Below, piece by piece: positions 1 to 8,650 of a stretch of 64,000 nt of DNA; the stretch's first letter is position 1; the number at the start of each line of letters is the position of its first letter. A program made the position numbers and the translations under genes. Source of the DNA: Dyadobacter subterraneus (GTDB lineage: Bacteria > Bacteroidota > Bacteroidia > Cytophagales > Spirosomataceae); contig NZ_JACYGY010000001.1 of the NCBI RefSeq assembly GCF_015221875.1, positions 744,001 through 808,000 on the forward strand. The letters run 5' to 3'. The notes beneath the pieces were generated by a model. It was not told where the DNA came from. It did not search any database and saw only the letters and a list, made by a program, of their open reading frames with translations.

Positions 1-527
1 AAAAGCTCAACCTGAGAAATCATCACATCCTGGCTAAATTCGTCTATCCTGCTGTTTAACTCATCATTCATGATATTAAATATGGACAGGATTACCGCTT
101 TTTCCTGGTCTGAAAGATGTAACGCTTCGTTGGCAGAATAGGAAAAGAAACCATATTGCCTTATTTTTTTTGCCAAAGGATAATTCAGCAAGAAATCGGG
201 ATGTATCAGCAAAGTATACCGGGAACATTCGTCTGGCATAGTATCATGTTGGTTGCCAATGATTTGATTTGGAGCAGCAAATAAAAGTCCGCCTTCATCA
301 AAATCGTAATAATCCTGGCCATATCTTAATTTCCCGCTGATCTTTGATTTATACGCAATTTTATAAAAAGTCAGCACATGCGAATGCCTCAGTTTGCTTG
401 TTTCGACAGCTGTTTTAGCGTTATCTATCAGGCTGATCAATGGATGTAGCGGCTTTGGCAAACCAAAAGCCCGGTGCACGTCTGACAGAGAATTAAACTT
501 GAATGGTGCCTCTTCTTCCTTTTTCAT
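1..527 (-). CDS. AraC-family transcriptional regulator, N-terminal part (cut by window start)
   Basis: An open frame runs from an ATG at 527 on the minus strand to the window edge, about 175 codons, starting MKKEEEAPFKFNSLSDVHRA. The visible part looks like the cupin-like sensory half of AraC-type regulators: it contains short beta-rich stretches such as GGLLFAAPNQIIG and LLIHPDFL, which are typical of the arabinose-binding-like fold. The DNA-binding HTH pair would lie beyond the window and is not seen. The gene is 62 bp downstream of the short-chain dehydrogenase at 590-1471 and on the same strand. This AraC/SDR pairing is common in Bacteroidota and suggests that it regulates the dehydrogenase (inference). 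The inducer is unknown. Confidence 0.75.
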   Translation of the reverse strand, partial: MKKEEEAPFKFNSLSDVHRAFGLPKPLHPLISLIDNAKTAVETSKLRHSHVLTFYKIAYKSKISGKLRYGQDYYDFDEGGLLFAAPNQIIGNQHDTMPDECSRYTLLIHPDFLLNYPLAKKIRQYGFFSYSANEALHLSDQEKAVILSIFNIMNDELNSRIDEFSQDVMISQVEL

Positions 528-589
528 CTGGATTTTTAGATATAAATATAACCGATAGTATGAGACTATCGGTTATATCATTTTGCGTT

Positions 590-1471
590 CTATACCGATG
601 TTCCCTGAGCTGCATTGGAGACAGATTCCCACTCTTCCCAAACTGCCATGCGCTCAGCGTAGGCTTTGCGTACCCAGGTTAAATTGTGACTGCCCAGAAA
701 AAAGCGCAATGGAGGATTTTCGGAATCTACAATCCTGAAAATGGCCTCAGGGGTGGCCTCCGGATTTCCTCTTTCCTGGTCTCTGATACTTCCTATAAAC
801 TCCGTCTTGAAATCCTGGTAAATATCCATTCCGTTTGCAAATTTTAAAGATTCCTGACTGCCGAATTCCGTTGCATACGCGCCAGGTTCAATAATCGTCA
901 CTTTGATTCCAAATGGTTTGACCTCCGCAGCAAGACTTTCATGAATTGCTTCAAAAGCCCATTTGGAAGAACAATAGTAACCGATTACCGGTAGCACCAC
1001 CTGTCCCAGGTTACTGGAAGTACCAAGAATATGGCCGCCTCCTTGTTTCCTAAGCAGAGGTAATGCTGCCTTGATAACGGCAAGCGGTCCAAAAACGTTT
1101 GTATTATACAGCGCCTGAACTTCTTCTGCACTGGCTTCCTCGATCGTACCTACAAGGGAATAACCTGCATTGTTCAGTACGATATCCAGTCTTCCGAAGT
1201 GTGCGTGCGCTTCTGCAACGGCTGATTCTACTTGTTCATTTTTAGTAACATCAAGTTCCAGGGTCAATACATTTGCGCCGTATTTTTCTTTGAGATCGGC
1301 AATACTGTCCAGTGAACGTGCTGTTGCTGCAACTTTATCACCACGTTTAAGCGCGGCATCGGCCCAAACCCGGCCAAAACCACGGGATGCTCCTGTAATG
1401 AACCAAACTTTATTTGATGCGGCAGGAGTTGACAAAGAACCTGCATCTGAAATTTCATTTTGATATGCCAT
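590..1471 (-). CDS. Short-chain dehydrogenase/reductase (classical SDR)
   Basis: This 293-residue Rossmann-fold NAD(P)-dependent oxidoreductase has the TGASRGFG nucleotide-binding motif near residue 27, LNNAG near residue 100 and the catalytic YxxxK as YCSSK, with a serine-containing strand (GTSSN) before it. Arg-29 in TGASRG and the arginine after the second strand (ATARS) favour NADP(H) (inference). The extended C-terminus, past residue 230, fits the classical SDR group annotated as oxidoreductases acting on carbonyl compounds. The first ~20 residues are a non-conserved extension before the fold. The substrate cannot be read from sequence. The adjacent AraC gene downstream on the same strand is a likely regulator. 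Confidence 0.88.
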   Translation of the reverse strand: MAYQNEISDAGSLSTPAASNKVWFITGASRGFGRVWADAALKRGDKVAATARSLDSIADLKEKYGANVLTLELDVTKNEQVESAVAEAHAHFGRLDIVLNNAGYSLVGTIEEASAEEVQALYNTNVFGPLAVIKAALPLLRKQGGGHILGTSSNLGQVVLPVIGYYCSSKWAFEAIHESLAAEVKPFGIKVTIIEPGAYATEFGSQESLKFANGMDIYQDFKTEFIGSIRDQERGNPEATPEAIFRIVDSENPPLRFFLGSHNLTWVRKAYAERMAVWEEWESVSNAAQGTSV

Positions 1472-1620
1472 AATATTGAATTTTAATTTGGTATATCAAA
1501 TGTCGGCAGATGCGAATTCCTATCTTTAGCCTAATTGAGGGCATTCGTAGTCTAAATGAGAAAGTCTGTCTGATTCTTGAAATTGAATAGGTAATCAGAA
1601 TGAAAGTTTGCCAGGTTGAA

Positions 1621-1665
1621 ACGTAAAATCCTGCCCGGTAACCGGACAGGATTTTACGTTTTTTT
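1621..1665. terminator. Perfect hairpin terminator after the second SDR gene
   Basis: A 13-bp perfect stem (acgtaaaatcctg at 1621-1633 with its complement at 1647-1659) encloses a loop that is itself palindromic (ccggtaaccgg). A T-run follows on the plus strand (1660-1665), so an A-run precedes the hairpin for the minus-strand gene that ends at 1679. It sits 14 bp beyond that stop codon and probably ends the minus-strand transcript. It could also stop plus-strand read-through. Confidence 0.7.
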
Positions 1666-1678
1666 AAATGGTTTTTTA

Positions 1679-2416
1679 TTACCAGGGACTCACACCCGTT
1701 TCCGGATTATTGTCGTCGCTGAAAAACTGGCTTGTAGGTCCGTCGGCTGATAATGTGGCAGCTTTTACCAATCTGGCCGCCGCGTCTTCGACAGTTCCGG
1801 GACCATTGTGATGATTGAAATCTGTGGCGGTGTATCCCGGATCAACAACGTTTACTTTGAAAGCTGTATCGCGCAGCTCGTAGGCGAGCACGATTGTGTA
1901 GGCATTCAATGCTGCTTTTGAAGCGGTATAAACTGCGCCTTTAACCTGATAATATTTCCAGTTTGGATCATTATGCAGTGTTAAAGAGCCCAAGCCTGAC
2001 GTTACATTGACAATCCGTGGCTCTGATGATTTTTTTAACATGTCAAGAAATGCCTGGGTTGTTTCAATAGCTCCGAAAAAGTTGGTCTCAAAAACCTGGC
2101 GAAAAATATTGATATCTGCGTCAGCAGCTGTTTGCGGAAAACCTCCGCTGATGCCTGCATTGTTGATCAGCACATCAAGCGATTCAATTTTACTGCCGAG
2201 TGTTTGGCGTGCAGCTTTGATAGAGTCACCATTATCGACATCAATAACAATAGACTCAACATTTTCATGTCCTTCTGCTTTTAGCTGTCCAACAGCCAGC
2301 TCGCCTTTCTGCTGATCGCGACTTCCAATGTATACAAAATAGCCCAATTGCAGCAACTGTCGGGCGGATTCAAAGCCAATACTTTTATTAGCACCTGTGA
2401 TCAATACGGTTTTCAT
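1679..2416 (-). CDS. Short-chain dehydrogenase/reductase, carbonyl-reductase type
   Basis: This 245-residue SDR has TGANKSIG at residues 7-14, NNAG near residue 88 and YTASK as the catalytic Tyr/Lys pair. The Rossmann start MKTVLITGANKSIG and a C-terminal PGYTATDFN segment resemble the carbonyl-reductase-like subgroup (SDR family 21-like), which reduces ketones or quinones with NADPH. This subgroup assignment is by motif resemblance only. It is on the same strand as the SDR at 590-1471 but 207 bp upstream with an intervening hairpin, so it is probably transcribed separately. No partner enzyme is adjacent. Confidence 0.87.
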   Translation of the reverse strand: MKTVLITGANKSIGFESARQLLQLGYFVYIGSRDQQKGELAVGQLKAEGHENVESIVIDVDNGDSIKAARQTLGSKIESLDVLINNAGISGGFPQTAADADINIFRQVFETNFFGAIETTQAFLDMLKKSSEPRIVNVTSGLGSLTLHNDPNWKYYQVKGAVYTASKAALNAYTIVLAYELRDTAFKVNVVDPGYTATDFNHHNGPGTVEDAAARLVKAATLSADGPTSQFFSDDNNPETGVSPW

Positions 2417-2670
2417 AGTTCATCTGTTTATGTTGAGACAAAATTAGATTGTCTGGAATTGGTAAATGGTACAAATTGCGCAGGATCACTGGTACATTTC
2501 GCAGGTTTTTTCGGGCGGGAATCATTCTATGTAGTGTTTGTCAATAGAAATAGATTTTTTAAGTAAAATGCGGATAGATATTACTTTTTACCAATAGAAT
2601 TACTTTTCATTGTAATTCACTGATTGGTTGAGAATGGGAAATTCTGAAAGACCGACACGACACAGAGATT

Positions 2671-3519
2671 ATGGGCGCCTGGGGAACATCAATATCTTCT
2701 AACGACACTTATGCTGACATTTACAGTGATTTTTACGAGTTATATAATGAAGGATTTGAGGTTGCAAAAATTTCACAGAAGTTAATTGCTGCCAATAAAA
2801 AGACAATTAAAGATGTTGATGATTGCAATAACTTTTGGTTTGCCCTGGCAAGAGCACAATGGGAATGCAAACAACTTGACAATAACGTTTTTGAACGAGT
2901 AAAAAAAGTTATTGAAACAGGTGGAGATCTTGAAGTTTGGCGACAACTGGACGCGGATGATCGGGATTTAAAAAAGAGAAAAGTCGCTCTGGATAAATTT
3001 CTTGCGGAGTTGCAAACAGAAAAACCAAAAGCTAAAGCGCGGAAAAAAGTAATCATTCGCCAACCGGTTTTTGAAAAGGGTGACTGTCTTACTTTTAGAT
3101 TTGAAAATGGGAATTATGGAGGCGCAGTTGTTTTGGAAGCAATTAGAGGCAGTGCACACCCGTACAATCTCATCGCCACAACAAGAATTAATCAATCAAT
3201 TAAACCTGCCAAAAATGACTTTCAAAATGCAGAACTACTGATAACAAATTTTGCTAATTTGGGGTATAAGCCAGTTGTTCAGTGGTATAACACAGCAAGG
3301 CATAAAAAAAAGGCACATTTAGTTGAGAAGATTGATACAATTGAGGTTCAAATAGATTATGACATAAATAAATCTACGTTTGGTTTTGTTGGTGATTTTG
3401 AAATTTGGGTAATACAAATTGCTGATCGGCAATTAAATTCAGAAGAGACAAAACCAGGCTCGAACGTCAAACAAACTGTAAAAGAACTGACAAAGAAAAA
3501 TAAGTGGAAAATATGGTGA
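2671..3519 (+). CDS. Hypothetical protein with DUF4259-like N-terminus
   Basis: The 282-residue product begins MGAWGTSISSNDTYADIY, matching the G-A-W-G start and following Asp-rich stretch seen in DUF4259-like proteins. Residues 1-100 look helical. A Lys-rich linker (about residues 113-125, KPKAKARKKV) leads to a second beta-rich part with F-E-K-G-D-C-L-T-F-R-F-E-N-G-N-Y-G-G, which recalls immunity proteins of the Imm26 type. That resemblance is weak and is my inference. There is no signal peptide or membrane segment, so it is probably cytoplasmic. It stands alone, with 254 bp of upstream non-coding DNA and the VOC gene 125 bp downstream. No toxin gene is nearby, and its function is unknown. 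Confidence 0.75.
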   Translation: MGAWGTSISSNDTYADIYSDFYELYNEGFEVAKISQKLIAANKKTIKDVDDCNNFWFALARAQWECKQLDNNVFERVKKVIETGGDLEVWRQLDADDRDLKKRKVALDKFLAELQTEKPKAKARKKVIIRQPVFEKGDCLTFRFENGNYGGAVVLEAIRGSAHPYNLIATTRINQSIKPAKNDFQNAELLITNFANLGYKPVVQWYNTARHKKKAHLVEKIDTIEVQIDYDINKSTFGFVGDFEIWVIQIADRQLNSEETKPGSNVKQTVKELTKKNKWKIW

Positions 3520-3644
3520 AGGTTGAGGAAATATAGGACGCGTGGATCATGATCAAGAATGTAAATTTTATTGACGTAATTCTTTTATGAAATTTTGCGC
3601 TCAGCAATTTGAAAAATAAACAAAAACAAACCAATCTATAAATC

Positions 3645-4082
3645 ATGGCACTCATCAATCCGCACATCAACTTCAACGGCAATGCCGAAGAAGCATTCAA
3701 TTTTTACAAATCCGTATTTGGCGGAGAGTTCGCAACGATTGTCCGTTTCAAGGAAATGTCAAGTCCTGAACATCCGATTGCGGAAAGTGAAGAAAACAAG
3801 ATCATGCACATCGCGCTGCCAATCGGGCAAAACGTCCTAATGGGCAATGACGTTCCGGAGTTTATGGGACGAGTTGATGAAAATGAAAACAGGTCAAAAA
3901 TATCCATCAGCGCAGAAAGCCGTGAAGAGGCCGACAAATTATTCAATGGACTTTCAGCAGGCGGAAGTGTTGAAGTACCGATCGATGATAGCCCCTGGGG
4001 GTCTTATTTTGCCATGTTCAGAGACAAATACGGCATTGAATGGATGGTGGATTTTGACCCAAAGTACCAGGGGAAAGTATAA
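3645..4082 (+). CDS. VOC-family (PhnB/glyoxalase-like) protein
   Basis: This 145-residue single-domain protein of the vicinal oxygen chelate fold has the PhnB-type opening INPHINFNGNAEEAFNFYKSVFGGEF and the C-terminal signature WGSYFAMFRDKYGIEWMVDF. PhnB-like members usually have a degenerate metal site, and no function can be assigned from sequence alone; many are annotated as 3-demethylubiquinone methyltransferase-like or as bleomycin-resistance-like. It begins 125 bp after the preceding gene and is followed after 18 bp by a decayed DUF1801 gene. The two were probably a small operon once, since VOC and DUF1801 proteins often neighbour each other in soil bacteria. Confidence 0.88.
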   Translation: MALINPHINFNGNAEEAFNFYKSVFGGEFATIVRFKEMSSPEHPIAESEENKIMHIALPIGQNVLMGNDVPEFMGRVDENENRSKISISAESREEADKLFNGLSAGGSVEVPIDDSPWGSYFAMFRDKYGIEWMVDFDPKYQGKV

Positions 4083-4100
4083 GCGGAGAACAATAATTTT

Positions 4101-4525
4101 ATGGATATAAAAGAAGAAATCGAAGCATATATTACCAGTCAGCCTTAAAAAAAGCGCAGTGACATGCAAGCGTTGCACGGTATCATTCTGGATATAATGC
4201 CAGATTGTAAATTGTGGTTTCTGGATGGTAAAAACAGTGAAAATAAAGTTGTTTGAAATCCAAATGTCGGATATGGATTTCAAACGATGAAATACGCTGA
4301 TGGCAAAACGGGAGATTTCTACCAGATTGGTATGAGCGCAAACAAATCCGGGATTTCTGTTTACATTCTGGGCATTGAAGATAAGAAATACCTCTCCGAC
4401 GCCTATGGTCAAAAACTGGGCAAGGCGAGTGTGACCGGCTATTGTATAATTTCAAAACGCTGAAAGATATAAATATTAATGTACTTGAAGAGGCCATACG
4501 ATATGGCCTTGAAGCATCGAATTAA
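4101..4525 (+). pseudogene. Decayed DUF1801-domain gene (two stops and a frameshift)
   Basis: Read from the ATG at 4101, the frame gives a recognisable DUF1801-like sequence (RSDMQALHGIILDI, then PDCKLWFLDG, then YGFQTMKYADGKTGDFY and IGMSANKSGISVYILG). It is interrupted by a TAA after codon 15 and by a TGA inside the KVV-NPNVGYG stretch. A third lesion near 4440-4460 shifts the frame; after it the other frame resumes with KTLKDININ and ends IRYGLEASN at 4525. The full length, about 140 codons, fits the family. The lesions lie in otherwise clean sequence, so sequencing error at all three is unlikely but cannot be excluded. Confidence 0.8.
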
Positions 4526-4563
4526 GTAACGTATCAGGTCAATACAAAGCACAATAGAATCTC

Positions 4564-4613
4564 GGCCTCTGGCAATTCTAAACTCAATCAGATTGTCAGA
4601 GGCCAACATTTTT
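4564..4613 (+). terminator. Rho-independent terminator
   Basis: The arms ggcctctggcaat (4564-4576) and attgtcagaggcc (4592-4604) pair with one mismatch and are followed by aacattttttag. It lies just past the DUF1801 remnant, and fits the end of the VOC/DUF1801 transcript. Confidence 0.65.
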
Positions 4614-4786
4614 TAGAATTCACTTTCTCTTATCAATTTATAAAGTCTGATTTTAGCGGGTCAAATTTTTATATTTCTTCTAAAACAATTCGTCATGTCC
4701 GACCTGACATTTTTCAGTCACTGATCCCAACGGTTACCGCCTCTTTTTTGGGCGACCGAACTAGGATGTGATATAAACACTCAGGA

Positions 4787-5677
4787 TCACTGATACATTT
4801 CTCTGGTAAGTGCCCTATACTCCGCCGGTGTCAGTCCTGTTTCCCTTTTGAAAAAACGGCTGAAATACGAAGCGTCCGAAAAACCCAGATCAAAACCGAT
4901 TTCTTTTAGAGAATATTCTGTGTGAAACAGCATACGCCTCGCTTCAAGTACCATGCGTTCCTGAATGTGTGCGATGGCAGGTTTACCACTCTGGGTTTTG
5001 ATCACATCCCTCAAATGGCCCGGAGAAACGTAAAGCAAAGCTGCATATTCGCTTACCTGATGTATTTCCCGGAAGTTTACTTCAATGGCTGCTTGATATT
5101 TTTTCAGCAAGGATTTGTCATTTGAAGGCGTGAAACTTTCGTACTGCTCGTTATAAACCCGGCTCAGATACGTCAGCAGCAGCGTCAGGGAAGCGGTTAT
5201 CATTTTTTGCTGCCACTCACCAGGTTCATCGAATTCCTTCTGCATTTTTGCCAGCATATCCTCAACGAAAGCGACGTTAGCCTCCGATAACTGCAATTCG
5301 CTGGCATTTTGCACATTAAGAACGATTGGCAACCGGGCCAGTGAAACATTGTCGTGCAGTGCAAGGAATTCTTTATCGAATGCCAGTGCAGTGCCCCACA
5401 TACATTTTGGTTCTTCTTTCACAACCACCCGGTTGGGCCCCATAAAATATAATGTGTTGTCTCTGGTTTCATGTGAAGTCATATCGAGCCAGAAACGGGC
5501 ACCACCACGACGGGCAAATACAAACAGATAATAATCTTTTCTATGCGGAACAAGCAGCTCCGACTGGTGCGGCCGCACACCTTCAAAATGTTTCATACTG
5601 AACAATTTACCGGGCAGAACCGGATCATGTTCCAGTGAAAAAACAGGTACTTCCTGATCGCTTTTGATTGTATTCAT
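4787..5677 (-). CDS. AraC-family transcriptional regulator
   Basis: In this 296-residue protein, residues 1-170 form a cupin-like effector domain (HQSELLVPHRKDYYLFVFARRGGARFWLD) and residues ~195-296 hold the AraC double helix-turn-helix. The first HTH is near VSEYAALLYVSPGHLRDVIK, and the second carries the classic KEIGFDLGFSDASYFSRFFK followed by ETGLTPAEYR. The pattern resembles regulators of small efflux or detoxification genes in Bacteroidota, but no target is adjacent. The nearest gene on the same strand is the reductase at 5903-6472, 225 bp upstream. The ligand is unknown. Confidence 0.9.
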   Translation of the reverse strand: MNTIKSDQEVPVFSLEHDPVLPGKLFSMKHFEGVRPHQSELLVPHRKDYYLFVFARRGGARFWLDMTSHETRDNTLYFMGPNRVVVKEEPKCMWGTALAFDKEFLALHDNVSLARLPIVLNVQNASELQLSEANVAFVEDMLAKMQKEFDEPGEWQQKMITASLTLLLTYLSRVYNEQYESFTPSNDKSLLKKYQAAIEVNFREIHQVSEYAALLYVSPGHLRDVIKTQSGKPAIAHIQERMVLEARRMLFHTEYSLKEIGFDLGFSDASYFSRFFKRETGLTPAEYRALTREMYQ

Positions 5678-5902
5678 GGTTAAATGTACGGAATCCGGGG
5701 GAATTTCAGTACAAAGAATATGAATGATTAAATTGGATCAGACATTGTACTTTTATCATAGTTATAAAATGAATTTTAATCTCAATATTCCGATAAACTA
5801 TGTGATAGACCAGTTCGAATTTTAACCGGATTTTCAGCATAAAAATCTCATGAGTATATTATCCAATCGGTTATCAAGCCCCCACTTTTCCCCGATAAAG
5901 TC

Positions 5903-6472
5903 TTAAACTTTAAGCGCACCAACATGTTTGTAAGTATTTATGAGCACGCCCGTGGTAGTAACCTTGCTGCTTACGAAAGCAAGTTCGCGCGCATAAACAA
6001 TGTCTGAAAAAAAGCGTTTGCCCTTACCCAGCAAAACCGGATATGTAATTAGCACAACTTCGTCAATCAATCCCTGATCCAGCAATATAGATGTCAGTGT
6101 TGAACTTCCCCAGAGGATAATATCAGGACCATCCGCAGCCTTAATTTTGCGAACACCTTCAACGATATCCGTTCCCAGTTCTTCAACCGGTCCCCATTCC
6201 AGACTTTCCGGGCGGTGGGTAGCAATATATTTAGTTGCAGCATTAATTCCGTTTGCTATCGGGGTATTGCCTGCATAAGGCCAGTAAGCCGCCCAGATAT
6301 CATAGGTAACGCGGCCAAGCAATAAGTCAAAAGCGCTGCCATGTGACTCCATAACGGCTTCCAAACCTGCCGGACTTCTGTATGGTGCTGTCCAGTTATC
6401 ATATGCATATCCTTCTCCCTGCTCGATGATCCCATCCAGCGAAACATGTTCCATAATCTTGATCTTTCTCAT
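5903..6472 (-). CDS. Dihydrofolate-reductase/RibD C-terminal family reductase
   Basis: A 189-residue product starts at the ATG at 6472 (MRKIKIMEHVSLDGIIEQGE), which matches the normal start of RibD_C/DHFR-family proteins. A longer frame to 6610 exists but adds an unrelated Pro-rich stretch. Family marks are EHVSLDGIIE at the N-terminus, LLGRVTYDIWAAYWP and the C-terminal VLLGKGKRFF. These stand-alone proteins (YyaP/YwjB type) bind NADPH, but their substrate is generally unknown, and they are not essential folate reductases. It is probably cytoplasmic and monocistronic; the AraC gene downstream (4787-5677) is separated by 225 bp. Confidence 0.87.
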   Translation of the reverse strand: MRKIKIMEHVSLDGIIEQGEGYAYDNWTAPYRSPAGLEAVMESHGSAFDLLLGRVTYDIWAAYWPYAGNTPIANGINAATKYIATHRPESLEWGPVEELGTDIVEGVRKIKAADGPDIILWGSSTLTSILLDQGLIDEVVLITYPVLLGKGKRFFSDIVYARELAFVSSKVTTTGVLINTYKHVGALKV

Positions 6473-7123
6473 TTTGCTTTTGGTTTTAGGTTTATGCAAA
6501 ATTAAGCCGGATGGAAGAATTGGGGAAGGGGGGATTGTGACAATGTTGGGGAGGATTTGCGGCAAGGGGTAACCTATACCGACAATTCTCCTAAAAAACG
6601 TTATTTGCAACTGAGGGATACTTATGGCTTTCCGGTTTCTAGCACCAACAAGTTTTTGGGAATTGGTGATTTAGCAGAGTTGTTAATCACGTTGGAAGAA
6701 ATTTCTTCTGAGAAGTCTGAATCAATTTTGACAAACAAAGATAAAAGAAGCATAACTTCTATTAAACCCTATTGTCCATAAAAGTTTTTGTATTCTCTCG
6801 ATAGCAGTTGAGGTGAGGCTCATGAATGGCTAATTTGCTAAACAAATCAAAGTGCGGAATACAAGGCCTGGTTTTAACAACAGTTTTTTGTTTAGGAACT
6901 GGTGGCAGTAAATAAAGTATTTGGTAGACATACATAATGCCTCATGCATTATGAAGGCATTGAAATTCCTCCAATGTAAATGTTTCGCTTATACCGCACC
7001 TGAAAACTAATCATTGAATACTAATCAGGACAAAGGCTAATTCTATTTAGGTCACAACTTGTTAAAAGAGAAGAATTGCGGCTAAATAAATATATTTTAA
7101 TTAGTAATAAGTTGATAAATATT
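6473..7123. other. Intergenic region with one doubtful short frame
   Basis: About 650 bp lie between the reductase start and the tRNA terminator. A plus-strand 74-codon frame at 6557-6781 (RYLQLRDTYGFPVSSTNKF, then LGIGDLAELLITLEEI) has a protein-like middle but no promoter, an unrelated low-complexity end and no family that I recognise. It could be the relic of a longer gene. The remainder (6782-7123) is AT-rich, and I see nothing functional in it. Confidence 0.3.
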
Positions 7124-7164
7124 AAAAAACGGGTTAAATCAGCCATTTTCTGATTTAACCCGTT
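7124..7164 (-). terminator. tRNA-Lys terminator
   Basis: A perfect 15-bp stem (7150-7164 with 7128-7142, core ctgatttaacccgtt) is followed on the minus strand by a run of T. It starts 3 bp past the tRNA 3' end and is a textbook intrinsic terminator for it. Confidence 0.9.
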
Positions 7165-7167
7165 GGG

Positions 7168-7240
7168 TGACCCCGGAGAGAATCGAACTCTCGACCCAAT
7201 GATTAAGAGTCATTTGCTCTACCAGCTGAGCTACGGAGTC
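7168..7240 (-). tRNA. tRNA-Lys(CTT)
   Basis: A 73-nt cloverleaf can be read on the minus strand. The acceptor GACTCCG pairs with CGGGGTC with one G-U pair and an A discriminator. The D arm is GCTCAGCTGGTAGAGC, the anticodon stem AATGA/TCATT encloses the loop CTCTTAA with anticodon CTT, and the T arm is GAGAGTTCGATTCTCTC. The CCA end is not encoded (next bases CCC). It decodes AAG lysine codons. A strong terminator follows directly and no other tRNA is adjacent. Confidence 0.95.
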
Positions 7241-7267
7241 GGACGATTTGTCCAAGTTACATATAAT

Positions 7268-8572
7268 TCAATTCAAAATTTTATGTTTTCCGGAAGCGAC
7301 AAAGATTCCAACAACTATTATCAGTCCGCCAAAAAACCACAGACTCAAAACAAGATTGTAATAAACAATTGCGATCAGGCAAATGGCAGATAAAAGGAGA
7401 GCCAGTGCCGGGAAATAGGGATATGCAGGAACAACAAATGGACGTTCCAGATGAGGTTCTTTTTTTCTCAGTGCAAACAAGGCAGCCATACTGATTATGT
7501 ACATCACAACTGCTCCCAGCGCTGCAATGATAATTACCTGATCCGTAGTACCAAGGCTCAAAGCAACACATCCGATTATTCCACCGGTAAGAAGTGCCCA
7601 GTGTGGAGTCTGGAATTTTGAATTAACCTGGCCTAAAAAAGAAGGTAAATAACCACTTCTTGCCAAAGCAAAAATCTGTCTTGAAAACCCGATGATCGTT
7701 CCATGAAAGGAGGCGATCAAACCAAATAAACCTAAACTGGCAAACAATTGTGTCCAGCTGCTGTCTCTTCCCAAAACAATGCCCAACGCAGCCGGAAGAG
7801 GATAATCTATGGTACTTAAAAATTTCCAATTCGTCACGCCACCGGTGAAAATCATTACAGCCAACGCCAGAATTACCAGTGTAAGAATTCCATAAATGTA
7901 GCCTCTTGAAATGGTTCTTTTCGGATCTTCAACTTCTTCCGCAACCATCGCTACACCTTCGATTGCCAGATAAAACCAGATTGCAAAAGGAAGCGCAGCA
8001 AATACGCCCTGCCAACCAAACGGCATTGGGTCGGTGACAAATGTTTCGTAGGAAAAATGAGGTGCGACAATGCCAACATACAAAAGCAATTCTCCAACAG
8101 CGAGCAGTGTTACAATTAGCGAAAATAGTGCTGATTCCTTGATTCCGAACATGTTAATGGCGATGAAAATAACATAACAGGCAAAAGCGGTTTCAAGGAC
8201 TGTAATATCAGGGTATAAAAAATGTGCGTAACTGCCCAAAGCAAAAGCGATGGCAGGCGGCGTAATCAAAAATTCAATCAATGTCGCATATCCGGCTATC
8301 AAACCGCCCCACCAGCCAAAGGCGCGGTGTGCATAAGAAAAAGGACCTCCCGCTTGTGGAATTGATGTTGTAAGTTCTGTGAAGCTGAAAATAAAGGTTA
8401 CATACATGATCGTAACCAGCAGCGTAGCTATTAAAAAACCGATTGTTCCTGAAACTCCCCAACCATAATTCCAGCCAAAATATTCTCCGGAAATAACAAG
8501 TCCAACTGCGATTGCCCAAAGATGTATGGGTTTTAAAACTTTTTTAAGTGCAACAACCTGATCTGTGGACAT
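7268..8572 (-). CDS. eat: Ethanolamine permease (APC superfamily)
   Basis: This 434-residue integral membrane protein has about 12 hydrophobic segments. The opening KPIHLWAIAVGLVISGEYFG and following WNYGWGVSGTIGFLIATL are close to the ethanolamine-permease subfamily of amino acid/polyamine/organocation transporters. So are FSFTELTTSIPQAGGPFSYA and YATLIEFLITPPAIAFALGS. The length matches the family (about 440). It would import ethanolamine, probably by proton symport, for use as nitrogen or carbon source. No ethanolamine ammonia-lyase gene lies in the window, so its partner enzymes must be elsewhere. The GDPD-like gene upstream, on the same strand (78 bp gap), might release head groups, but that link is speculation. 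Confidence 0.85.
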   Translation of the reverse strand: MSTDQVVALKKVLKPIHLWAIAVGLVISGEYFGWNYGWGVSGTIGFLIATLLVTIMYVTFIFSFTELTTSIPQAGGPFSYAHRAFGWWGGLIAGYATLIEFLITPPAIAFALGSYAHFLYPDITVLETAFACYVIFIAINMFGIKESALFSLIVTLLAVGELLLYVGIVAPHFSYETFVTDPMPFGWQGVFAALPFAIWFYLAIEGVAMVAEEVEDPKRTISRGYIYGILTLVILALAVMIFTGGVTNWKFLSTIDYPLPAALGIVLGRDSSWTQLFASLGLFGLIASFHGTIIGFSRQIFALARSGYLPSFLGQVNSKFQTPHWALLTGGIIGCVALSLGTTDQVIIIAALGAVVMYIISMAALFALRKKEPHLERPFVVPAYPYFPALALLLSAICLIAIVYYNLVLSLWFFGGLIIVVGIFVASGKHKILN

Positions 8573-8650
8573 GTAAAAGGAGTGGGTTAAGTGAAGTCTT
8601 CGGTATTACTTACAGATTTATTAATCGGCCTACTAATTAGGATTTTATTT

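Noticed and set aside
6557..6781. Confident gene call for the 74-codon frame
   Set aside because: No family, odd tail and no promoter; recorded only as a doubtful frame in the intergenic entry.
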